Origin: an uncultured Opitutaceae bacterium
Lineage (GTDB): Bacteria > Verrucomicrobiota > Verrucomicrobiia > Opitutales > Opitutaceae
Length of the DNA stretch: 64,000 bases
Reading direction: 5' to 3'
Assembly: GCA_937889545.1 (NCBI GenBank)
Contig: CALAOT010000092.1
Location: 1-64,000, forward strand
The notes below the pieces were generated by a model. That model did not search any database and was not told where the DNA came from. It saw only the letters and a program-made list of their open reading frames with translations. The position numbers and the translations under genes were made by a program. Positions 16,634 through 25,313 of this stretch are shown piece after piece; within the stretch, counting starts at the first letter, position 1, and every line of letters begins with the position of its first letter.

Positions 16634-16790
16634 GGGGTTCGGGGATTAATGGCAGATTCGCGCCGGCAATCACGCTTATTGGTTCCGGGATTTCACAGGA
16701 GCAGCTTCCCTAATCTGTGCCCGACATGGCAAATGCGGGGCAGACACGGGCCGCCCCGCCCGCTAGCCTGCGGGAAAACAAGGCCGCCCC

Positions 16791-18065
16791 ATGAGCAAAC
16801 TGACCGACGCCGAAATCGCCCGGATGCACCCCGAGACCCTCGCCCTCAGCTACGGTTTCGACCCGTGGCTGAGCGAGGGGGCCGTGAAGCCGCCGGTCTT
16901 TCTCACCTCCACGTTCGCCTTCAAGCACGCGGCCGATGGCAAGCAGTTCTTCGCGTGGGCCCACGGCGAGGGCACGCCGCCGCCCCGGCGCGAGATGGGC
17001 CTGATCTATTCGCGGATCAACAACCCGAACCTCGAGATCTTCGAGGACCGCGTCGCCATCTGGGAGGGGATGAAGGACGCCTGCAGCTTCTCCAGCGGGA
17101 TGGCCGCCATCGCAACGACCCTGCTGGCCACCCATCACCCGGGCGACGAGATGATCGTCTGCGCGCCGGTCTACGGCGGCACCGATTCGCTCATCCACCA
17201 TTTCCTGAAGCGCCTCGGGATCGCCGCCCATTTCGTGCCGGCGGGCGCCGATGCGCCCGCGGCAGCGGAGCCGCTCATCACGCCGCGCACCCGCTCCATC
17301 TTCATCGAGAGCCCGGCGAATCCCAACAACCGGCTGACCGACATCGGCCTCATGAAGGAGCTCGCGCTGCGCCACGGCCCCGCGGCCCCCGGCCAGACCG
17401 CCGGCCGCATCCTCGTGATCGTCGACAACACGATGGCGGGCCCCGTGTTCGCCCAGCCCGCGAGGGTCGGCGCGGACATCGTGCTGTATTCCGCCACGAA
17501 ATTCATCGGGGGCCACTCGGACGTGGTCGGCGGCGTCGCGCTGGCCAACGACGACGCGCTCTTAACCGCCATCGCCCAGCATCGCGCGCTCCTTGGGGGG
17601 ATGCCCAATCCGTACACGGCCTGGCTGCTCACGCGCTCCCTCGAGACCCTCAAGATCCGGGCCGAGCACCAGCAGCGCAATGCGGGGCATGTGGCCGCGT
17701 TTCTGGTCTCGCACCCAAGGGTGCGCAAGGTCCTGTACATCGGGCTCTTGACGGCGGACGACCCCGAATACGCGATCTACCGGAAACAACACACGGGGCC
17801 CGGATCGCTGATCTCGTTCTACATACGCGGCGGGGAGAAGGAGGCGTTCGCGTTTCTTGACCGCCTGAAGGTCTTCCGCCTCGCGGTCTCGCTCGGCTCG
17901 ACCGAATCGCTGGCGCAGCATCCGGCCACGATGACGCATTCGGGCCTCACACCCGAGGACAAGCAGATGGGCGGAATCAGCGACGACTTGGTGCGCCTCT
18001 CGATCGGAATCGAGAACCACGAGGACCTCATCTGGGACTTGCAGCAGGCCCTGGAGAACGCCTGA
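16791..18065 (+). CDS. Cys/Met metabolism PLP-dependent enzyme (cystathionine gamma-synthase / methionine gamma-lyase family)
   Basis: The 424-residue protein is a fold-type I PLP enzyme. It has the conserved SRINNPNLEIFEDRVAIWEG region (about 74-93), SFSSGMAAI, the PVYGGTDSL phosphate-binding turn, and the PLP lysine Lys237 in LYSATKFIGGHSD. An insertion around residues 60-70 (GEGTPPPRR) is characteristic of a subfamily usually annotated only as cystathionine gamma-synthase family protein. The enzyme acts in the cytoplasm on cystathionine, homoserine esters or methionine, but the exact reaction is undetermined. It stands alone, divergent from the permease. Confidence 0.9.
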   Translation: MSKLTDAEIARMHPETLALSYGFDPWLSEGAVKPPVFLTSTFAFKHAADGKQFFAWAHGEGTPPPRREMGLIYSRINNPNLEIFEDRVAIWEGMKDACSFSSGMAAIATTLLATHHPGDEMIVCAPVYGGTDSLIHHFLKRLGIAAHFVPAGADAPAAAEPLITPRTRSIFIESPANPNNRLTDIGLMKELALRHGPAAPGQTAGRILVIVDNTMAGPVFAQPARVGADIVLYSATKFIGGHSDVVGGVALANDDALLTAIAQHRALLGGMPNPYTAWLLTRSLETLKIRAEHQQRNAGHVAAFLVSHPRVRKVLYIGLLTADDPEYAIYRKQHTGPGSLISFYIRGGEKEAFAFLDRLKVFRLAVSLGSTESLAQHPATMTHSGLTPEDKQMGGISDDLVRLSIGIENHEDLIWDLQQALENA

Positions 18066-18172
18066 GCGATCCTGATCCGGGGGTAGCCATCGATGTGCCC
18101 GGCCGGCGACATCCTGGCCGGACCGGTTGCGGAGACCTTGCCAGTCTTGAATTGGCTCCGTCTCAAAGGCCC

Positions 18173-19033
18173 CTACCGGCTGAGCAGCACAATCGGGCCC
18201 TCGGGACTCGGGACACCGCCCTTGCGCTCAAGGCTGACCGCAAACTTCGCGGCCGACTTGATCGGCTTGTCCGCCCTAAAGACCACGTGGGCCTCGCCGG
18301 TGACCGGATCGACAGCGAAGACGCCGCTGTTCACAGGCGAGGGGTACTGCGGATCGATCACCCAGAGCTGGTAATCCATCGCCGCAGCGAGCGCGGGAAG
18401 CCTTGAGACGGCGAGGACTCCCTGCTCGCGGGTCGGGTCCCAGACGGCCACGGCAAGGGCCGCCGGCGAATTGCCGAGCATGGATGCGAGCATGGAGATC
18501 TTGAAGTGGGCCAGATCACCCTCGGCCTTCAGCTTTGCGCCCAGTTCTGCGATTTCGCGGCCGGACGCGGACAGAAGCCGCGTTGCGTCCGCCAACTGCC
18601 CTCGGGTCTGCTCAAGGGCGCGCTGCGCGAGGCGCTGCTGTTCGCGGAGCGACGCGCTCTCCGACCGGGCCTCAAGGTAAAGCCTTCCGGACCAGATGGC
18701 GGCCACGCCGAGGCAGGCGGCCGCAAGCCACGGGATCCATGAGGAAACTGGAACCGGCCGCGCCTTCGGACGTGCGGTCCGCGCAGCTTCCGGAGCCCGG
18801 CCGCGGCTGGCGGACCCGGAGGCCGAGGCAAGTATCCGCGCCTTGAGCGCCGCCGGCGGCTCGGCCGCGGGCGCGAGGTGGGCAAGCGCAGCGGCGGCCT
18901 GCCGCAGGTCGCCGACCCGCCCGCGCAGTTCCGCATTGCGTTCGAGCTCGGCAACGAACTGGTCCCGCTCCGCTCCCTCGAGCAGGTCGAGCGCGTGTAG
19001 GGCTGCTAGCTCTTCTTGGCGGTCGTCAATCAT
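18173..19033 (-). CDS. anti-sigma factor, RskA-like, single membrane span
   Basis: The 286-residue protein has a helical N-terminal sigma-binding region (AALHALDLLEGAERDQFVAEL, about 9-50), a single transmembrane helix (about 97-112, SWIPWLAAACLGVAAIW) and a short coiled-coil. The extracytoplasmic RskA C-terminal domain follows (about 165-286) and contains YQLWVIDPQYPSPVNSGVF and VVFRADKPIKSAAKFAVSLE. The N-terminal region lacks the HxxxCxxC zinc motif of ZAS-type anti-sigmas, as usual for the RskA/SigK type. Its ATG overlaps the sigma gene stop by 4 bp, so the two are made together. It should hold the sigma factor at the membrane until released by proteolysis. Confidence 0.9.
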   Translation of the reverse strand: MIDDRQEELAALHALDLLEGAERDQFVAELERNAELRGRVGDLRQAAAALAHLAPAAEPPAALKARILASASGSASRGRAPEAARTARPKARPVPVSSWIPWLAAACLGVAAIWSGRLYLEARSESASLREQQRLAQRALEQTRGQLADATRLLSASGREIAELGAKLKAEGDLAHFKISMLASMLGNSPAALAVAVWDPTREQGVLAVSRLPALAAAMDYQLWVIDPQYPSPVNSGVFAVDPVTGEAHVVFRADKPIKSAAKFAVSLERKGGVPSPEGPIVLLSR

Positions 19034-19626
19034 AGGCGGTGCGTGAGCTTGTCGCGAAGTTTGATCAGGCCGCGGCGAATCCTTGCCTTGATGGTGCCGA
19101 TCGGCTCATTCAGCTTTTCGGCGATCTCCTTTTGAGTGAGTCCGGAGAAGAACGCGAGCTCGAGGGCACGCTTCTGCTCGGCGGGAAGGGCGTCCACCGC
19201 CGAACGCACGGCATCAGCGCGCTCGACGAGCTCGGCCCGGTCGCCCGTCCCGATGTCCCCGGGATTGGAGCCGTACCCCAGGTCGTCCGGGGACGAGCTG
19301 GCCAGTAGGCGGGCCCGGTTGGTTCGCGTGCGCAGGCGGTCAATGGAGCGGTTGCGCGTCAGCGTAACGGCCCAGGAGAATGCCGCGCCACGGCCGGCGT
19401 CGAACGAACCGGCGTTCTCCCAGAGGGCCAGAAACACGTCATGGACGACATCCTGCGCCTCGCTCGCGTCATTGAGAATATGGCGGGCCGTAGCGTAGAG
19501 GGGCCGCGAGAGGCGATCGTAAAGCTCGGCAAGCGCGTCGCGATCGCCCCCCGCCATCCGGCGAAGGAGTTCGGCGTTTTCGCGGGCGCACGCGTTGCCC
19601 GAATCGAGATCGCCGGCGGGCGTCAT
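19030..19626 (-). CDS. ECF-type RNA polymerase sigma factor (SigK-like)
   Basis: The 198-residue protein contains sigma region 2 (about residues 28-90, ILNDASEAQDVVHDVFLALW and FSWAVTLTRNRSIDRLR) and region 4 (about 140-190, LPAEQKRALELAFFSGLTQ then EIAEKL and GTIKARIRRGL), without regions 1 and 3. The start at 19626 (MTPAGDLDSG) is preferred over an in-frame ATG at 19713 because it has an AAGGGA sequence about 9 nt upstream while the longer start has none. It is coupled to the anti-sigma gene and divergent from the HupE/TonB/TPR/DUF4331 series, which is its most likely target. Confidence 0.93.
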   Translation of the reverse strand: MTPAGDLDSGNACARENAELLRRMAGGDRDALAELYDRLSRPLYATARHILNDASEAQDVVHDVFLALWENAGSFDAGRGAAFSWAVTLTRNRSIDRLRTRTNRARLLASSSPDDLGYGSNPGDIGTGDRAELVERADAVRSAVDALPAEQKRALELAFFSGLTQKEIAEKLNEPIGTIKARIRRGLIKLRDKLTHRL

Positions 19627-19973
19627 CAGGAAGAGTCCCTTCAATCCGCGCCACCGTGCATCCGGCTCAGGCCCAATGGATGGACCGGGTAAGATGGCCA
19701 AGGTGAGGGACATAAACGTCTGTTAATCATACGGGTGGCAGCCCAAATGGGACGCTGCCCAAACGGTCATTGCGAGAAAAATGTGAGCACGGGTGCCCGC
19801 GCAAGAGCCGCCGAGCGGCGGCGGCACTGGCAAAGACGAATCATCCGCCGCCCTCCCTGAAGTCGCCCCATTCGGGCAGGTCCGCGAGGCGGGGCGGCCC
19901 CTCCGCGAGCATCCCGCGAGCTCGCCGGGCCAAGGCTTTGCATCTGCCAGGGGCGCCAGTCCGTATTACGGAG
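19627..19973. promoter_or_regulatory. divergent promoter region between sigma gene and HupE-like gene
   Basis: The 347-bp space must hold the promoters for both directions. It contains a direct repeat, GCCCAAATGG at 19741-19750 and GCCCAAACGG at 19757-19766, spaced 16 bp start to start, which could be half of a binding site or part of an ECF-type promoter. An in-frame extension of the HupE-like gene covers the right half but is Arg/Ala/Pro-rich and not protein-like. The assignment as regulatory is positional. Confidence 0.4.
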
Positions 19974-21080
19974 GTGCGCTCCCCGGCTCTTTCGATCGCC
20001 CTGGTGCTGTTATCCGCCGCGCCTCTTGGGGCGCACGACCCGGGCCTAAGCACGACCCAAATAGAGGTTCGCCGCGACACCTTGGTGGCGACGCTGGGAT
20101 TCGCGCCGAGCGACGTGCGGATGCTCCTGGCGCCGGCGGCCCTGCCGCCCCCGTCATCGTGGACGCCCTCGGATTTTGACGCGGCGGCGCCCCGCCTCAG
20201 GGAACTGGCACCCGGGCTTCTCGAGATCCAGTCGGACGCAAGCGCCCTCGTGTGGTCGGAGGTCTCGGTCTCGCTCGCATCGGGGAACAGTGTGCTTTTT
20301 TGCCTCAGGTGCGCGCGGCCGCCCGCCTCCCGGCTGGTGCTGCATTCAACGGCGATGGGCCGCCTGCCGCCGGGCCATCGCGACTACGTCTCCATCACGG
20401 ACGAGCGGGGGAGCATTCTCCTTGAGAAGCTGGCTGGCGCGAACGATGCCGACGCCGTTCTCCAATTGCCGGCATGCGCGGCCGCGGCTGCCGCGCCGGG
20501 CGGTCCAGTCGGAGGGCAAGCGACGAGCCTTTGGGGATTCCTGAGGCTGGGCATCGCGCACATCTGGACCGGGTACGACCACCTGCTGTTCCTCTTCGGG
20601 TTGTTGGTGGTTTGCCGGAGTTTCCGCTCTATCGTGGCGATCATATCCTGCTTCACGGGGGCCCATTCCATCACGCTCGCGCTAGCGACCCTCGGCGTCG
20701 TCCACCTTCCGGGCCGTGTCGTTGAGCCGATGATCGCAGCCTCCATCTCTTACGTCGGCATCGAAAACCTGGCCCGCCTTGGGGCGGAGCCCGTGCGTCG
20801 TTGGGCGCTCACGTTCGCCTTTGGGCTGATCCACGGATTTGGATTCGCGACTGTCCTGCGGGAGCTGGGCGTCGGGTCCAGCGGTCGCGGCCTTGCGGCG
20901 CCGCTCATCGCCTTCAACCTCGGTGTGGAGATCGGCCAGGTAGCGATTGCGGCCATCGTGCTCCCGGTCGTCTGGCAGCTGCGCAAGAATCCGGCGTTCA
21001 TCCGTCGCGGGGTTCCCGTCCTTTCCGGCCTCGTCGCCGCCGCAGGCCTCTACTGGCTTCTGGAGCGAACGATCCTCTAG
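19974..21080 (+). CDS. HupE/UreJ-family membrane protein with N-terminal periplasmic domain
   Basis: The protein of about 368 residues has a signal-like segment (LSIALVLLSAAPLGAHD), a soluble domain to about residue 175, and a C-terminal HupE/UreJ membrane domain of about six helices. The latter has the signature HIWTGYDHLLFL, then CFTGAHSITLALATLG and FGLIHGFGFATVL, whose His and Asp residues are thought to bind Ni2+ or Co2+. The soluble half is like the exported portion seen in the long HupE_2 proteins. The start is uncertain: GTG at 19974 is chosen because it begins the signal sequence, and longer in-frame options exist. It is first in the putative ECF-controlled series. Confidence 0.85.
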   Translation: MRSPALSIALVLLSAAPLGAHDPGLSTTQIEVRRDTLVATLGFAPSDVRMLLAPAALPPPSSWTPSDFDAAAPRLRELAPGLLEIQSDASALVWSEVSVSLASGNSVLFCLRCARPPASRLVLHSTAMGRLPPGHRDYVSITDERGSILLEKLAGANDADAVLQLPACAAAAAAPGGPVGGQATSLWGFLRLGIAHIWTGYDHLLFLFGLLVVCRSFRSIVAIISCFTGAHSITLALATLGVVHLPGRVVEPMIAASISYVGIENLARLGAEPVRRWALTFAFGLIHGFGFATVLRELGVGSSGRGLAAPLIAFNLGVEIGQVAIAAIVLPVVWQLRKNPAFIRRGVPVLSGLVAAAGLYWLLERTIL

Positions 21081-21149
21081 CCTTTCAGCTCATTGCGCCT
21101 CAGGGGCGGCCGATACCCTGCATCCGGGGAACCGGCGAAAACGAATAGC

Positions 21150-21572
21150 ATGGGAATGCGTCCCTCCCTACGGAAGAAAGGACCCGCCGGCTGGTCTTTC
21201 TGGCTACTGCTGGCGGCATGGCTTTGCGCGAACAGCCCCCAATCGGTCGCGTACAGTCTGATTACCTGGGCCATGAGATCGCAGCATTTCACGCATCAGG
21301 AGCGTCTGAAGGCGGATGTCGCGCGCCTTTTGACGGGAAAGGGGGCTCCTCCCGCCCCAAGGCTAGTCGAGTCCGTCCCCGCAAGGCCCGTCGCCGCGCC
21401 CGTTCCGGCCGAGGCTGTTTTCAAGAAGCTCGACCTCAGCGCGCCGCTTGCGGTCGAATCCGTCGCGCCCGGGCTCCGGGCGCTCTCCCACCCGGAGCCG
21501 CTCGTTCGCACGCTCCGTGGAACGCGGTTCGAACCCCCGGTTCCTCCTCCGCGAGCGAATCCGATCGCCTGA
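21150..21572 (+). CDS. small membrane-anchored protein of unknown function
   Basis: A 140-residue protein with a basic N-terminus (MGMRPSLRKKG), one hydrophobic segment (about 14-32, WSFWLLLAAWLCANSP) and a Pro/Ala-rich periplasmic tail containing ITWAMRSQHFTHQERLKADVA. I recognise no family. Its position between the HupE-like gene (69 bp upstream) and the TonB receptor (161 bp downstream), on the same strand, suggests a role in the same envelope process. It could be a small accessory or energy-coupling component, but that is a guess. Confidence 0.55.
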   Translation: MGMRPSLRKKGPAGWSFWLLLAAWLCANSPQSVAYSLITWAMRSQHFTHQERLKADVARLLTGKGAPPAPRLVESVPARPVAAPVPAEAVFKKLDLSAPLAVESVAPGLRALSHPEPLVRTLRGTRFEPPVPPPRANPIA

Positions 21573-21733
21573 CGCCCCCCCCGATCGACGCCGTTTCACG
21601 GCGCCCACGGATGGGTTGACGCCACGCCGCCCGTGCTCGGCTGGGCCCTGGATGGGGCCCGCACGATTCGTCGCGCGGCCCGAGACACGCACGCTTGCCA
21701 AGCCAACCGGCCGCCCTGCCCCGAGTATCCGCC

Positions 21734-23821
21734 ATGCATTGTCCGTCAAGAAGCGATAGCCCCTCGGCCCTGCTCCTGCTCGCGCTCCTGCTCGCCCCGT
21801 CCGTCACGCTCGTCCCGGCGCAGGTTGTTCCCGAGCTCGAGATCCCGACGCTCCTGAACGAGGTCGTCGTCTACGGCCGCGAGGACAGCCTCATTGGAGA
21901 GGCCGATTCCCCTGCTGAGGGGCAGTTCGGGGCGGCCGAGCTTGATACGCGCCCGTTCCTGCGGCGCGGCGAGCTCCTGGAAGTCGTCCCGGGCCTTATC
22001 GTGACCCAGCATTCCGGAGACGGGAAGGCCAACCAGTACTTTCTGCGCGGGTTTGACCTCGACCACGGCACCGACTTCGCGACCACCGTCGACGGGATGC
22101 CAGTCAACCTTCCGTCCAACGCCCACGGTCAGGGCTATTCGGACCTCAACTTCATCATCCCCGAGCTCGTCCAGACAATCGCCTACGAAAAGGGGACCTA
22201 TTACGCGCCGAACGGGGACTTTTCGGCCGCCGGGGCGGCGCAGTTTCACCTGATGGACGCGCTCGACCAGGGTTTCGTCAAGATGGAGACGGGGCAGGAT
22301 GACTACCTCCGGCTGGTCGCGGCCGACTCGTTCGGATCAACCGGAGGCGCCGCCACAACCGTCGCACTTGAGTACGGCTACTCCAACGGCCCATGGGTGA
22401 CGCCCGAGGATGCGGACCATTTGACCGGCTACCTCCGCCATGCGTGGACGAGCGGCGACGACGCGTTCGCCCTCACCCTCATTGGATACCGCGCCGCCTG
22501 GAATGCAACCGACCAGGTTGCGCTGCGCGCCATAGCTGGGGGCATCATCTCCCGTTTCGGCGCGCTCGATCCCAGCGACGGGGGCGCATCCAGCCGCGCC
22601 AATCTCGACTTCAACTGGGTCCACACGGGTCCGGACGGACAGGCCCAACTCAACCTCTTCGCGATGTACTATCGCCTGGGCCTCTACTCGGATTTCACCT
22701 ATTTCCTCGTCGATCCCGTCCGCGGAGATCAATTCAGCCAAAGGGACCGCAGGGGCACATTCGGCGGATCCGGCTCCAAGGACTGGACCTCGCAGATCGC
22801 CGGCAAGAGGGTGACGACGACAGCCGGCTTCCAGGAAAGATCCGACATCATGAACCTAGGGCTCTTTCACACCGAAGACCGGGGTGTGCTCAATCCGGTC
22901 GATCTCTCCTCCGTCCATGAGCACGCGGTGGGCCTCTATGCGCAGAGCAAGGTGCAGATTGAGGACTGGCTCCGAATCCAGGCGGGACTGCGGGCCGACG
23001 GGGCACAATTTGACGTCGATAACGACAACCCGCTGAATTCGGGAAAAAGGACCTCTGGGATACTGAGCCCCAAGCTGAACATGGTATTCGGACCGTGGGA
23101 CCGGACCGAGTTCTACGTGGATGCGGGCGATGGGTTTCATAGCAACGACGCCCGGGGCACGGTCGAGCGCATCGACCCCCAGGATGGCTCGCCGGCCCAG
23201 CCGGTGACGCCGCTCGTTCGGGCTGAAGGGGCCGAGTTCGGCGTGCGGACGTCGTTTGTAACCGGCCTCGTGAGCACCGTCTCGGTCTGGGGGCTGGGTC
23301 TGGCTTCCGAACTCACATTCGACGGCGACACCGGCGAGACAGATCCCAACGGCCCGACCCGCCGCTTCGGCGTCGATTGTGCGAACTTCTATCGCGTGAA
23401 CTCCTGGCTGGCATTCGACGGCGACGTCTCGTTCACCCACGCGCGGTATCTTCAGGAAACCAACGGCGGGCGCTACATCCCAAACTCCATCGGAACGGTC
23501 CTCTCGGGGGGAGCGGCGGTAAACGCAGGCCAAGGATGGTTTGGAAGCCTGCGCGCCCGTTATTTCGGCCCCCAGCCGATTGTGGGTACAGGGCAGATCC
23601 ACGAGCCATCGTCACTGACGTTCAACGGACGCATCGGATGGCGAGGCCGCTGTTGGGAATTCGCGCTCGATTTGCTCAACATCCTGAACCGGGCCAATGA
23701 TGATATCGCGTATTACTACACGTCGCGGCTGCCGGGAGAACCTGCTGCTGGCATTGCCGACATCCATCTACACCCCGCCGAGCCAAGGCTCATGCGCTTC
23801 AGTGTCCTGAGGCGATTTTGA
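21734..23821 (+). CDS. TonB-dependent outer membrane receptor
   Basis: The 695-residue protein has a signal peptide (LLLLALLLAPSVTLVPAQ), a TonB-box-like segment (EVVVYGRED), a plug domain and a beta barrel. The plug carries ELLEVVPGLIVTQHSG, the motif YFLRGFDLDHGTDFATTVDG and SNAHGQGYSDLNFIIPELV, and the barrel ends in a terminal aromatic (SVLRRF). The plug motif with DHGTDF and NAHGQGY marks a distinct receptor subfamily. The start at 21734 is chosen for the signal peptide. Its ligand is unknown; adjacency to a HupE/UreJ-like protein suggests a metal or metal chelate. Barrel glycines and alternating strands look intact. Confidence 0.93.
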   Translation: MHCPSRSDSPSALLLLALLLAPSVTLVPAQVVPELEIPTLLNEVVVYGREDSLIGEADSPAEGQFGAAELDTRPFLRRGELLEVVPGLIVTQHSGDGKANQYFLRGFDLDHGTDFATTVDGMPVNLPSNAHGQGYSDLNFIIPELVQTIAYEKGTYYAPNGDFSAAGAAQFHLMDALDQGFVKMETGQDDYLRLVAADSFGSTGGAATTVALEYGYSNGPWVTPEDADHLTGYLRHAWTSGDDAFALTLIGYRAAWNATDQVALRAIAGGIISRFGALDPSDGGASSRANLDFNWVHTGPDGQAQLNLFAMYYRLGLYSDFTYFLVDPVRGDQFSQRDRRGTFGGSGSKDWTSQIAGKRVTTTAGFQERSDIMNLGLFHTEDRGVLNPVDLSSVHEHAVGLYAQSKVQIEDWLRIQAGLRADGAQFDVDNDNPLNSGKRTSGILSPKLNMVFGPWDRTEFYVDAGDGFHSNDARGTVERIDPQDGSPAQPVTPLVRAEGAEFGVRTSFVTGLVSTVSVWGLGLASELTFDGDTGETDPNGPTRRFGVDCANFYRVNSWLAFDGDVSFTHARYLQETNGGRYIPNSIGTVLSGGAAVNAGQGWFGSLRARYFGPQPIVGTGQIHEPSSLTFNGRIGWRGRCWEFALDLLNILNRANDDIAYYYTSRLPGEPAAGIADIHLHPAEPRLMRFSVLRRF

Positions 23822-23938
23822 TTTTCCGCGACATGACCGAGTTGCGATTGGATTGCGTCTCGGCCGCGCGAATCGCGGAGCACGGACTTTCTTTCGGGGC
23901 CATGCATCCTAAACGCGCCGTGAATCGAATCGTGTTCT

Positions 23939-25264
23939 ATGCTGCCTCCTTTTCACCACCGGGTCGTGTTTCTTGCAGGATGCGCGATGGCCCTTTGCGA
24001 ATCTCGGGCGGCCCCTGCCGGTCCGGCGGGAACAGGCGCAAGCCTGGATGAAAGAATCATCCTCGTCCAACCCGCCGGGAACGAGCGCGAGGACAGGGAC
24101 ATCCTGCTCTGGCAGAAACGGATCATGGCAGCACGGGAGGCGGGCCCCAGCAGTCTTGGGAGTTATGAGCGCCTGGGCTGGTCGTACATCGCCAAGGCGA
24201 GGCGCACCCTCGACGCAGGCTATTACAAGCTCGCAGAAAAGACCGCCGATGTGATGGACGCGCGCCTCGGCCCGACCGACGAGGCGCTTCTGCTCCGCGG
24301 CCATGTCTACCACAACCTGCACCGCTTCAAGGAGGCCGAATCCGCTGCCCGAAAGCTGGTTGCCGGGCGCGGCCTGGCATTCGATTTTGCATTGCTGAGC
24401 GACGCCCTGATGGAGCAGGGAAAGCTCACGGAGTCCGTCGCGGCCTGCGAGCGCATGATGGCGCTGAAGCCGGGGCTGGAGGCCTATAGCCGCGCGGCGA
24501 ATCTGCGCTGGCTCACGGGCGACCTGCCGGGGACAATTGCAGCGATGGAGGCCGCGGTCCGCGCGGGCAGCCCGCTTGAGCCCACCAATACCGCGTGGGC
24601 CTTGTCGCGCCTCTCCCTCTATTACCTGCAGGCGGGCCGGGCCCAGGATGCGCTCCGCGTCGCCGAGTCGGCGGCCCGGGCTGTCCCCGACTATCCGCCC
24701 GCCCTTCTGGCAAGGGGAAGGGCATTGGTCGCACTCGGCCATCCAGACCAGGCGATAGATCCGCTCGGGCGCGCCGAGCGCCTGAATCCCCTCCCGGAAT
24801 ACCAGTGGTGGCTGGCCGACGCTCTGCGCGCTGCTGGGAAGCCGGACGGCGCCGCCAGGGTGGAGGCGGAATTGGAACGCCGCGGCGAGGCGTCAGACCC
24901 TAGGACCTTCTCGCTGTTCCTCGCGACACGCGGCGGGTATCCCGCGGAGGCGGTCCGCCTGGCAAGGGAGGAGCTCGCCAACCGCGCCGATGTCTTCACA
25001 CAGGACGCGTTGGCATGGGCCCTGGCCTCAAGCGGCGACTACGATCGCGCCTATGCCGCGATGCGCGAGGCGCTGGCCGCAAACACCAAGGACGCCCGGC
25101 TCTTCCTTCACGCCGGCGAGATTGCGATCAGCCGCGGCGAGCCCGATTCGGCGAAAGCATACTTTGGCGAGGCCGCCAAGTATTCCGGCACCCTGACGCC
25201 GAGCGAAAGGACGCTGCTTGCGCGGCGCCTCAAGGGCGATCCCGAAACGGCGAAGGCGATATAG
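23939..25264 (+). CDS. secreted tetratricopeptide-repeat protein
   Basis: The 441-residue protein has an N-terminal hydrophobic segment and then about nine degenerate TPR units from residue 75 to the end. Examples are SYERLGWSYIAKARRTLDAG, EALLLRGHVYHNLHRFKEAE, NTAWALSRLSLYYLQAGRAQ and DARLFLHAGEIAISRGEPDS. TPR proteins act as protein-binding scaffolds. It is 117 bp downstream of the TonB receptor gene and 49 bp upstream of the DUF4331 gene on the same strand, and this TPR/DUF4331 pairing fits one functional unit in the periplasm or at the outer membrane. Confidence 0.88.
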   Translation: MLPPFHHRVVFLAGCAMALCESRAAPAGPAGTGASLDERIILVQPAGNEREDRDILLWQKRIMAAREAGPSSLGSYERLGWSYIAKARRTLDAGYYKLAEKTADVMDARLGPTDEALLLRGHVYHNLHRFKEAESAARKLVAGRGLAFDFALLSDALMEQGKLTESVAACERMMALKPGLEAYSRAANLRWLTGDLPGTIAAMEAAVRAGSPLEPTNTAWALSRLSLYYLQAGRAQDALRVAESAARAVPDYPPALLARGRALVALGHPDQAIDPLGRAERLNPLPEYQWWLADALRAAGKPDGAARVEAELERRGEASDPRTFSLFLATRGGYPAEAVRLAREELANRADVFTQDALAWALASSGDYDRAYAAMREALAANTKDARLFLHAGEIAISRGEPDSAKAYFGEAAKYSGTLTPSERTLLARRLKGDPETAKAI

Positions 25265-25313
25265 CCCCAAGTCAACCCTCCCCACGGCCCGTCAAAAACA
25301 AGGAAATCGAATC

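Noticed and set aside
15986-17860. Plus-strand open frame of 624 codons spanning the permease and the PLP enzyme
   Set aside because: It crosses the promoter region between two divergent real genes and has a low-complexity Arg/Gly composition.
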